Assembly: GCF_037975245.1 (NCBI RefSeq)
Contig: NC_092581.1
Location: 21,102,303-21,166,302 of the forward strand
Reading direction: 5' to 3'
Origin: Apostichopus japonicus
Taxonomy: Eukaryota; Echinodermata; Holothuroidea; Aspidochirotida; Stichopodidae
DNA: 64,000 nt
Position 1 is the first letter of the stretch. Every line of letters begins with the position of its first letter. This document shows, one piece after another, positions 24,501 to 41,300 of the stretch. A program made the translations under genes and the position numbers. The notes under the pieces are model-generated. The model saw only the letters and a list, made by a program, of their open reading frames with translations. It made no database searches and had not been told where the DNA came from.

Positions 24501-25324
24501 CGTTTCCTGTTGGTTATTTCTATCTTTAAATTAGCATTTAAGAAATCTGCCAAACTATTCTGTCCTGGTTGATGTCAGAGACCGACAGAGAGGCCAAATC
24601 ACTTATGTGGTGGAGGAAAATATAGAAATAATTGAAGATCACGAGGTAAATGAATATCAATCTATGTGTATGACATGTTGCTGTAGGAGTGATTTCTTAT
24701 CAGTGCTTCATTTGCATAACTTCTATCAACATGCTCATGAACATGATCTAAACATTTGGAGGAACCAAGGAAAATGGACAGCCAAATTACATGTTGTAAA
24801 AATGGTTTTCCCATGAGTATATTGAATATCAGGGGCACAACCACTTTACACCTCTGAATAAAATCATTGTTTCTCTTTTGTAATTATGCTATAAGATACA
24901 GTATATTGGTTTGTGTGCATCTATATTGATTAAAATTTTTAACAATCTGCCCCTCCATACCCCATTTCCACCATCCCACACCATCCACCACTTCACTGAC
25001 ATGTGCAGTATGCTATATCCCCTAGAAATAAGTTTAATTTCTCTGATTATCCCACCCTAATCTAAGCCAAAATTTTTACTGATGACCCAACTTGAATATT
25101 TTCGAAGACACAAACAGACAAAGCATTGTTTTAGTATTTGTCTACATCTAATGAGAAATATAAAATTTTAAAACTTGAAAAAATGTGATAAATCAACAAT
25201 GTCTCCATTTTTGTCTCTCATCTAGGTAAACCACCCACATGTGAAAGAGTACTTCAACGGCTTTGATGGAGTTCAGTATATAGCCAAACAGTGGTTGAAA
25301 AAAATCTATCCAAATGACCAATGA
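18503..25324 (+). CDS. Membrane-anchored YccV/HspQ-like domain protein with duplicated exon
   Basis: Exons 18503-18630, 19106-19341, 20305-20423, 21724-21768, then 23621-23737 (5a) or 24535-24645 (5b), then 25226-25324; all GT-AG, phases 2,1,0,0,0. Isoforms are 247 aa (5a) or 245 aa (5b). An in-frame TAA at 18488 precedes the ATG. Residues 9-25 are hydrophobic (IQLGIILLIVPVQYFI), a likely signal anchor or N-terminal membrane helix. Residues 44-121 are amphipathic and charged (KDSIFSKATWQKWFKDAQ). From about 133 comes a YccV/HspQ fold: HIKYRIGQVIRHKQYGYRGV, IVGWDATAKAP, then P-Y-x-VLVD, and a tail HPHVKEYFNGFDG. The domain is the one at the C-terminus of FBXO21 and in bacterial HspQ, but no F-box is present. 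Function is unknown; the domain call is from motifs. The 3' UTR probably reaches an AATAAA near 26007. Confidence 0.82.
20873..21688. repeat. 91-bp tandem repeat in intron 3
   Basis: About nine copies of a 91-bp unit beginning gattcatacttagctatact and containing aattatgattaggatattc, only 35 bp upstream of exon 4 of the YccV-like gene. Copies differ at a few positions. Confidence 0.95.
22740..23026. repeat. 96-bp tandem repeat in intron 4
   Basis: Three copies of a 96-bp unit containing aaagaaaatgactgtagaag and acaaccttgaatgtgcatag; copies 2 and 3 are almost identical. Confidence 0.93.
23045..23399. repeat. 52-bp tandem repeat in intron 4
   Basis: About seven copies of a 52-bp unit containing gactgcactagatttgtg and cataccaggattgg, directly after the 96-bp array and 220 bp before exon 5a. 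Confidence 0.95.
23621..23737 (+). CDS. Alternative exon 5a of the YccV-like gene
   Basis: 39 codons, phase 0 at both ends, acceptor tgcctgccag, donor GTGAGT. It encodes PADMPYYTVLVD, then EFYEDGATVYVPEDMISVV. It aligns with exon 5b (P-Y-x-VLVD ... TYVVEENIE). Either exon joins exon 4 and exon 7 in frame. It supplies a middle strand and loop of the domain, so including both would put two copies of that element into one domain. Confidence 0.8.
24535..24645 (+). CDS. Alternative exon 5b of the YccV-like gene
   Basis: 37 codons, phase 0 at both ends, acceptor ctttaaattag, donor GTAAAT. It encodes LRNLPNYSVLVDVRD and ITYVVEENIEIIEDHE. The TYVxEEN motif is closer than exon 5a to the usual YccV/HspQ and FBXO21 sequence, so 5b may be the ancestral form. 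The intron between 5a and 5b is 797 bp. Confidence 0.8.
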
Positions 25325-28300
25325 CCCAGAATTCATCTCAGAGCACCTCCTTTATCATTCAGCAGTTAGGAAAAATAATAAAAATAACAAATGTTGTATG
25401 ATTAATAGCTTTTGGTTTTTGAAAGTATTATTTTCATGTATTTGTTTCAGTAAATGGGAGCTCAAGTGGTACCAGTGTTGTTATGATTACCATAACCATT
25501 AACATCATTTCTTCCTTTTGGTTCGTCGTATTCATTTCAAGGTAAAAGGATTTGCTAAAGCAGACTTGATAGCCTAGACTAGGACAATTTTATGGGTTTT
25601 ATTTATTTTGGTTTTGCTTTCAATTCATAACAACATGTGGGGAAGTGAGGCACTGGCCACTGTAAGAAAAGATTATCTGAAGGTAAAATTTGATTAAAAA
25701 AAGACAGCGGATGGTGGTAATGAAATCAACCATCATGGGAGACTTTGAAAGTTGGCATCACAATAAACAATCTGTGATTTTCTTTGAAGCAGGTTGGTGC
25801 ATTTGGTCATCAGTTTTATGAAGACTACAGAGTACTGTTCCAAAAAAGATTGTCATTGATGAAACTAGGATTCCCTTGTAGCTTTTAAGAACCTTAAGTT
25901 TTAATTCAGAATTTTTATATTATTCTCATAGTAGTAAAAATTATAAAGAGTAAATCACAAATTGGCAATTTTTCTTGAAACATTTTGACATCAATCTTGT
26001 TATTTGAAATAAAACAAGAAATTTAGCTAATGACCTAAATTATTATGGTAGTTTGCTACGGAATGATAAAACTGGTCAAATCTTCTGAAAATTGCTATTT
26101 AAATATTATTATGTGAATGCACTTTTGAGCTGTATTTGAATTTGGGAATCATAAGTGCCTTTATTAATGATAGAAGGTAAGAGTGTCATAAATTGAAGTT
26201 TTGCAAACTTAAAATGATAAGTAGAACATCAATATTTTAAATGTGCTCTTTGAGCATTTGAAAACTGTGATTATATAGTCTGTCAATTGTACATCTGTGA
26301 TGTTTTAAATTCATAGACTGAAAAACTGAGAAATTCCAATGAATATGTATTGGCTGAATTGCAAGCTATTATTTAGTTTTGTGAATAATATGGCTTTGAT
26401 ATGATTTTAAAGCATCAAAGTGAAATATGTGCTGATTCTGGTTTCATGATGTGAAAGAGTGAAGGTGCAAAATATTCCGTTCATTATAAGTACTAAAGTT
26501 TATCTTAAAGCACATCTCAAAGGATTTTAGAGGAATAATGAGTGTGTATCTTTCACACTGATCATTTTAGTTTCATGTTCCGCTGTGATAGAATGTGCGA
26601 CTTGTAAGAAAATGAGACAACCAAATCCTGTTGTTGAAATGAACTGAAACTCTGTGAACTGTGTGTGAACAATCCTTGCCTGTACTGTAGCAGCTTTAGA
26701 ATTACCAGAAATCAATATATGTTGTGCAATATGATTCATAAGGTATTGTAATTTATGCAAATAATTGCTAGACAGTTGTCTGAACAGCATAAGAACAAAC
26801 ATTTTGGAAGGGTCGATGTATTAAATACATCATGACAGCAGATCTGCCATAACTGAGTGCTATGGAAATATTAAATATCTGTTCCCCTCACCCATCTGTC
26901 CAAAAGAAAATAAATGAGGAAAGGAAAGCTAAAATATATTGATGTTGAAGTATACAATTTCATGCAACATGGAACAAATCAATCAATGTTAACTTGATCA
27001 AAGTAAAAATTAGACTTTAAGGTTTTAGTGCTAAAAATTCTTGAAAAAAAATTGTAAGATATTCTTACATTGGAAATGAAGAGCTTGGCATCTGTTATGT
27101 CTTTTATGATATCCACATACTCCCCTGCCCCACCCCAAATATAAAAGCCAAAGTCAAAGGTCAACTTGTTGAGAGCAAAGTTGAGCCAGGACCTTAGCCT
27201 ATACTGTACCTTAGAACATAACTGATGTGGATGTTACCCTTGTACCAATGTGTGAATGATTTAATACAATTGGGAATGAGAGTGATCCTGTGCTTGAATA
27301 TCTAGCTATATCAAATGAAGGGATAGTGAAACAGAAAGATATTTTAATCATTATTACTATTATTATATTTAATCTGGTTTATAGGTTTTACATTGTACTT
27401 CCATCCAACTGTTTGAATATTTTGCAGTTTGGTTTGTAACTGACATTCCTAACTGTTTTCCAGGCTATTATTGTTTATATCATTATTCTGACTGAGTAGT
27501 TGTTACTAGGGGTTGTCTGCACCATCAGACTTTCAAATGTTTTAATACATGTTTGCTGATGAATTTTCGAACAAACTTCCGAAGCAGATTCAATGTTTCT
27601 TATTGTAAATGCACTCTGACCAGGTGGGTTTAATGGAGAAAAGTTGTCACAATCGAAAGAAATTTATTTTTTGTTGCCCTTATGGCGTGAACAATTTACC
27701 GTAAAATCATTGCGACCGCCCATATCAGCATGTTCATTACACAAATGTTACCTATTGTATATATACTCCTATCGTCCACTTGTTTACCCAGTTTCACAGA
27801 GGAAATGTCTGAAAACACCTGTTTAGTCCTTGCAATGGAAGGAAATGACACAATTTTGCAAGCTACATTGGTAAGACCGGAATAAAGATACTAGCCTATT
27901 CAAGAGAATGGACCTAACACAGGCTAGCACATAAGCCTATAACGGTCGTAAACAAAACGGAGAGATTTGATTGGCGTCTGATCTGCTGGGCGGGGCTTGC
28001 ATATTTGATTGAAGTTTGTAGAATCTACGGACTTGTTAAAAATCTGGCGAATTTTATTCAGCTCAAAATGTTTCACAGATATCTCAATAAAAATAATGAT
28101 TACTAATATGAAACTTGCATACAACGTTGTTATTTACACTGAGCTTTAAGGGCAGTAAGCTGGATAGGTTGAAGATAAAATTTGGCAAACCTTCATTGAG
28201 ACTTTAATATTAGATGAAGCATTATCATTTGTATGTCATTGAAGTTTAAACATCATTCAATATTTCAGTACAGGAATGCATATCTGTGGAAGTGTGGATG

Positions 28301-29410
28301 TATGGTAGTGGGGATTACTGGGGTTTTGTCCATACTCTACATATTTAATCATTCCAATATTAATAATGTTCAAAACGTTCCGGATGATCTCTAGGGTCAT
28401 GTTGGGAATTGTACCTTATATCTGGAAAATGGTTGTATTTTCCTTGTTACTTAGACATCTTGATGTAATACATGTATGTGATCACTAGTAACCAACTGAC
28501 AAACCTTTAACACCTTAATCATTTATTGATTTGTTTTATAAGTGCTTACTAAATACCATTTCCTTTAAAGTAAACTTTCTTTAAAAGGAATAAAATCACT
28601 GGCAAATTACTCTTTTTAATCAATCTTAAAATTCTGAAGAGAATTATAAAATTTCCATAAGTCAGAGCTTGAAAACAGGCTTAGAAAATGGTGGAAATCT
28701 GGGTTTTTCTGGCCGTGTATTTTCTTTTTATTAAAATTCTGCCTTTAGTTATACTTTAACCTTCTGTTGATTACGTATAATGCATAAAGCCTCAAAGGTC
28801 ACCTGCGTTGCTCCAAAATTGTCGAAGAGGTAAGAACAGTTACCCCATAAAATCAAACTGCAACATTCATTTGCAACAAAGATGTTTCCACAACTCCTGG
28901 GAAATATTTGGAAGATGCATCAATATAAAAACTTTTATTAAATTTAATTAAGAGTTTAATTTATGAAACTGTGAGATATTTTAGTCAGTAAATGTGGATG
29001 GGGAGAGGTGGGTGATTAGTAACTCTTTCAACAGTAATTCTTTATTGCAGAGCTGAGTATAAAGAATGCTAACTTTTGTTCTCTTTGTTATTGGGTTCTT
29101 AATGGTGTAAAGTTTACATATTCTATTTTGGCTGGTGTACATAAACAGAATAAAAGACAGAAAAACAAAATAATGGCACACCTTTGTATCTTGTTTTTGT
29201 GTGTATGTGTGTGTATGTGTGAATGATAGCAAAGGGGTATTTGAAGGGTGGAGAAGTCAGAGATTAGGATGACTCCAGAACCCTGAGACAATGATGAGGA
29301 CTTGGAAAATGCAGGGAGACCTGAGAAAACATGCGACAATGAACTGTAGTTTCATGAAAAAGTGAAGAGTGCAAAGAAGGGGACCCAGAAACAATTATCC
29401 CCGGGAAGAC
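25325..29410. other. 3' UTR and intergenic region
   Basis: Probable 3' UTR of the YccV-like gene to an AATAAA at about 26007, then AT-rich sequence with no recognised gene. A dispersed repeat lies at 27928-28068. Open frames here are short and without domains. Confidence 0.4.
27928..28068 (+). repeat. Dispersed repeat, copy A
   Basis: About 140 bp beginning cataagcctataacggtcg and containing gtaaacaaaac, gatttgattggcg and gtttgtagaatct. It matches the reverse complement of 63174-63316 at roughly 85% by eye. No tRNA boxes or coding seen. Confidence 0.8.
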
Positions 29411-30249
29411 CTCTGTACATGTCAATAAAATACCCTCTGTACATGTCAATAAAATACCCTCTGTACATGTCAATAAAATACCCTCTGTACATGTCAATAA
29501 AATACCCTCTGTACATGTCAATAAAATACCCTCTGTACATGTCAATAAAATACCCTCTGTACATGTCAATAAAATACCCTCTGTACATGTCAATAAAATA
29601 CCCTATGTATATGTCAATAAAATACCCTCTGTACATGTCAATAAAATACCCTCTGTACATGTCAATAAAATACCCTCTGTACATGTCAATAAAATACCCT
29701 CTGTACATGTCAATAAAAATACCCTATGTATATGTCAATAAAATACCCTCTGTACATGTCAATAAAATACCCTATGTACATGTCAATAAAATACCCTCTG
29801 TACATGTCAATAAAATACCCTCTGTACATGTCAATAAAATACCCTCTGTACATGTCAATAAAATACCCTCTGTACATGTCAATAAAATACCCTCTGTACA
29901 TGTCAATAAAATACCCTCTCTACATGTCAATAAAATACCCTCTGTACATGTCAATAAAATACCCTCTGTACATGTCAATAAAATACCCTCTGTACATGTC
30001 AATAAAATACCCTCTGTACATGTCAATAAAATACCCTCTGTACATGTCAATAAAATACCCTCTCTACATGTCAATAAAATACCCTCTGTACATGTCAATA
30101 AAATACCCTCTGTACATGTCAATAAAATACCCTCTGTACATGTCAATAAAATACCCTCTGTACATGTCAATAAAATACCCTCTGTACATGTCAATAAAAT
30201 ACCCTCTGTACATGTCAATAAAATACCCTCTGTAAATGTCAATAAAATA
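29411..30249. repeat. 24-bp minisatellite
   Basis: About 35 copies of a 24-bp unit (ctctgtacatgtcaata followed by aaatacc), very homogeneous, with rare variants (ctatgtatatg, ctctctacatg) and one extra A near 29717. Each unit contains the palindrome acatgt within tgtacatgt. Long open frames on both strands reflect the unit length (24 = 8 codons). Confidence 0.97.
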
Positions 30250-31368
30250 TTCAGTTGGTGATGACAGGTATTTTGTAATGAAGACAAAATAGATATGATC
30301 CTTCATACTAATGACACACACTGGGTAAATCAATTGTTTGTATACTGCAACAACTATTCTGTAAATATTAGATTAAATTTCAAGTTTAAATTATTCTTTG
30401 CTTTTAACAGGAAACTTTAGGCTGCTAATGTCTGTGAAATTACAATGAAGGTTTGTCCCTATAAATTGCACATTTTTTAACAATCATTTTGCTAATATAA
30501 ACAAAATGATTATGTCGTCTTGACTTTCACATTTTATTAAATAGTACTTCAAGTTTTACTTTGAGTAGATTGTAAAAGGAAGACGATATGAGCAAGATGT
30601 ACAAACAAATTGTGCACTTTTATTCATGACCAATCTTTAAACAGATAGCCTGCATACATATTAACCGTCCACATGTAAGACTAAAGCACAACAGTTTAAA
30701 TTGGGAATATCTCTAAAACATGAACTGCAAGGAGTGTTAAGGCAACACTTGTCTGGTGTCTGGTCAAAAATATTTATAAAATATTTTGGAATCTTGAAAA
30801 TACATCTTTGTCTTCCATCATAACAATTACATTAACCAAATGTGGTAGTAATGCTCAAAGTTCACTAAAGCTTTATACTGCCACCTTCAAAATCTTACCT
30901 TCCTGAAGTCAATTAATTGTTAAGGTTAATAAGTTAACCCTCCTTAATCTCTGGAAATTTGATAGCATCAAGATAATAACATTTGATTCATTTAACCATT
31001 CTGTTCATGTAAGAAAATGGGTGAGGGGATGAGAGGAGCGGTTTGGGAGAACATTCCTTTGACTGTCATACAAAGAGAACATAAATTTAAGCAACCCAAT
31101 TTATTAGATGGTACTAAAATGGAAAAAAATATTTATCAACATTTATTACAGCCTGGAAGAACCTCTCCTCTCCAATTTCAGAACATAAACTTGCATATGG
31201 TAGCCTTGTGAGGCCATTTGTCTTGGTCCACAATTCTGTCATTGACATCGACAAGATTTTTTGCAGCCGATTAATCAATCGTTTACACAATCCAAAGATA
31301 ATTCCTGCACTTACCAATAGTTAATAACTTTTTCACAAACTAGCTCATCGTTTAGGTCACCTACAGTA
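30250..31368. other. Region downstream of NSUN4
   Basis: No gene seen. On the minus strand a candidate poly(A) signal AATAAA lies at 31142-31147, about 220 bp after the NSUN4 stop codon. Confidence 0.4.
31142..31147 (-). terminator. Candidate NSUN4 poly(A) signal
   Basis: Canonical AATAAA on the minus strand, the nearest one downstream of the stop at 31369. Confidence 0.45.
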
Positions 31369-38138
<6,770 letters not shown>

Positions 38139-38378
38139 TTTTGCTGATTTCAAACTAAGTCAAAACAGTTAACTGCAGTCTTTGGAGTGGGTCGATACCT
38201 GTTCACGTGCGTTTGTTTACATCGTTTGTACTTCACTTCCGGGTCAGTGTAAAGACACGTCTAGTTTAATGTAATGGTATGCAGCTGAATACAACTAGAA
38301 GTAGAACTTGGAAGGTCGTGGGGTTCGAAATTTGCAACTAAAAAACGCCATCTAATCGAAAGTTAAACTTTACCAAAA
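38139..38378. promoter_or_regulatory. Divergent promoter, NSUN4 / UBE2J1
   Basis: Only 240 bp separate the two start codons. The interval has a CACGTG E-box (38204-38209) and an ETS-type site CACTTCCGGG (38234-38243) but no TATA box. Both motifs are common in housekeeping bidirectional promoters. Transcription start sites are unknown. Confidence 0.7.
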
Positions 38379-41300
38379 ATGAATCGAGAATATTCAAAAC
38401 GAAGTCCAGGTAATAAACAAATAGAAGAATTAAACCTTACATACCTTTTGTTAATCTGAATTTGTAAACAGTAGTATCGGTACGTAACTTGTTGTATATA
38501 AAAAGCGTACACTACTACAGTGATCTCTAGGCCTAGCCTAAGTTACAGACAGGCTATTATGTACAGTGATTTGTACAGTTGAGCAAGAACCAGGTCAGGC
38601 AACTACATATTACTACCCAGTAAGTATGAATCCATTGCACATATACTGCAATTACTGTAATACGGTACAATACATGCAGTTACTGGCTGGTTAAGACACG
38701 TTTTGGTTATCTTACCAAGATAAAGTTACCAAATCATTATCGTCTTTACTTTTGCCGAAGCGGAATTTCCTAGATCTACAAAAAGCAGTTTGATGAATTC
38801 ATCACCATACAGTTACATGACATAGCCTAAATACTTTCCTCAGGTTTTTTTTGGCCATATACGAAGTGTAACAAAACATGATGCCCATTCATCGGTCAAC
38901 GAAAGGTCGGCATACACTCAAAGCCCGTAACCCGCAAAAGTATGCAGAGTACCTACAAAGGCAAAAGAAAAGAGCGAAAGAAAGTCGGGACAGGTTGAAG
39001 GTTGAACTGAAGAGAGAGAATCCTCATCATTCGGTGATTGAACGGAAAGAAAGAGAAAGACTGCTAAATAAAGAACGACAACAGCGACACAGAGATAAAC
39101 AAAAATTTCCAACCGTGGTAAAACCTAACAAAAATATCGCACAGACAAAGAAAAAATATATTCTCAGAATAAAATTAAATCCCACAGCAAATACAAAGGT
39201 CAAACAAGTGAACTCCCAAAGTACTAGTAAAAAAATAAAATGAGTCCTGGAGGAAGAAAGAGGTCAAGTAACATTCAAGTCAGAAGTTTCCGAAAGAAAG
39301 ATGCATTTTGGAAGAGAAATAGCGAAAGGAAAAACTGTACATAACATTAAAACAATTGTCGCAAATGTGAACTGTTTATTTCAGCTTTGACCTTGAATAT
39401 ATACTAAGTACTTTGTGTTGACATTTTCCAGGTGAGGTTGGTTCAGCCAGCCATTGAGAGCCAATCAGCTAGAACGTTTAAGCTACTGTTTATTCAGTAC
39501 AAGCTGTTAGAGGAATGACTGCACAAGTTTCATTTCCTACAGTCTGGGATGGACTCCTTCTCCCCACAATCTGTTGAAACATGGGAAATACGATAGTTAA
39601 GAACATATCGCATATTTTATAATTAATTGCATATTTCATACTGTACTTTAATGTACCACTATTATAGAAAGTTATCGAAAACTCTGTCAGACAAAAGGAT
39701 GTTTCCTGTTTTCATTGATCAAGTTATATGCAGAATGCAGAACATCTGTGCCATATTTCTCCATCAAACACTGCAGACTATATATGGTTATTACAGCAAA
39801 CAGATCACATTCATTAACCAAGTAGTCACAAACCTTAATTCAAAGGTCACCAACTGTATTAATTGATTTGTTAGTCCCTAATCCAACTGTATGGGGGCCA
39901 TGAAAGTAGGCACAGCAAAAAGAAAGCATTCTAAGCATGTTGTGTTCATAATGATATGTTTAGATAATGTCAAAAGTACTGTTACAGTATTTCATATTGA
40001 GAATGTAGTAAAGAAGAAAAGGAAGCTAAGAATAACTTAGACAAATATACTGTGGTAGACCAGCGTTGAATAAGCATGTGCTATGTAACAATTCATTGCA
40101 AGGGTAATAATATTCAAGTATCTTTAAATCATTGTACACATGGTATTATCATGGCTAAGAAAAATGGTCGTCTGAGTTTGTATAAATTTCATTTAAATTC
40201 AAGTCTTGTTTTACATAATTTGTAATTGGTCATTAGTTCAATATCATGGTGTATCACTACTGAACTGCAATCATAACTGCTTGATAATTTTTTTGTAATA
40301 AAACTAAAAATATAACAACCAAGTTGTAATAGAATGTGGTGTCAATTTTGGGTTCTTTACTCATCTGTTATGACTTGGTTTAATGCAGAGTTGTAGAGAG
40401 TCACTTCACATTTAGGTTGAGTCGAGTCATTACCAGTGATTTTTCCTGACATTGTGCCATTACCAGTGATTTTTCCTGACATTGTGTCATTACCAGTGAT
40501 TTTACCTGACTTCAAGTCATTACCAGTGATTTTTCCTGACATTGTGTCATTACCAGTGATTTTTCCTGTCTTCAAGTCTCTACCAGTGATTTTTCCTGAC
40601 TTTTAGTCATTGCCAGTGATTTTACCTGACTTCAAGTCACTACCAGTGATTTTTCCTGACATTGTGCCATTGCCAGTGATTTTTCCTGACTTCAAGTCAC
40701 TACCAGTGATTTTTTCTGACTTCAAGTCACTACCAGTGATTTTTCCTGACATTGTGTCATTGCCAGTGATTTTTCCTGACTTCAAGTCATTACCAGTGAT
40801 TTTTCCTGACATTGTGCCATTACCAGTGATTTTTCCTGTCTTCAAGTCTCTACCAGTGATTTTTCCTGACTTTTAGTCATTGCCAGTGATTTTACCTGAC
40901 TTCAAGTCACTACCAGTGATTTTTCCTGACATTGTGCCATTGCCAGTGATTTTTCCTGACTTCAAGTCATTACCAGTGATTTTTCCTGACTTCAAGTCAC
41001 TACCAGTGATTTTTCCTGACTTTTAGTCATTGCCAGTGATTTTACCTGACTTCAAGTCACTACCAGTGATTTTTCCTGACATTGTGCCATTGCCAGTGAT
41101 TTTTCCTGACTTCCAAGTCATTACCAGTGATTTTTCCTGACATTGTGCCATTGCCAGTGATTTTTCCTGACTTCAAGTCACTACCAGTGATTTTTCCTGA
41201 CATTGTGCCATTACCAGTGATTTTTCCTGACATTGTGTCATTACCAGTGATTTTACCTGACTTCAAGTCATTACCAGTGATTTTTCCTGACATTGTGTCA

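Noticed and set aside
29362-30261. 299-codon open frame over the 24-bp array
   Set aside because: Pure repeat translation; both strands are equally open.
38379-38881. A 22-codon reading frame made by joining exon 1 at 38409 to an acceptor near 38843, overlapping the ATG of the 121-aa ORF
   Set aside because: It looked like an upstream ORF with stop-start coupling, but exon 1 joins the UBE2J1 exon at 45853 in phase and restores the conserved E2 N-terminus, which explains it better.
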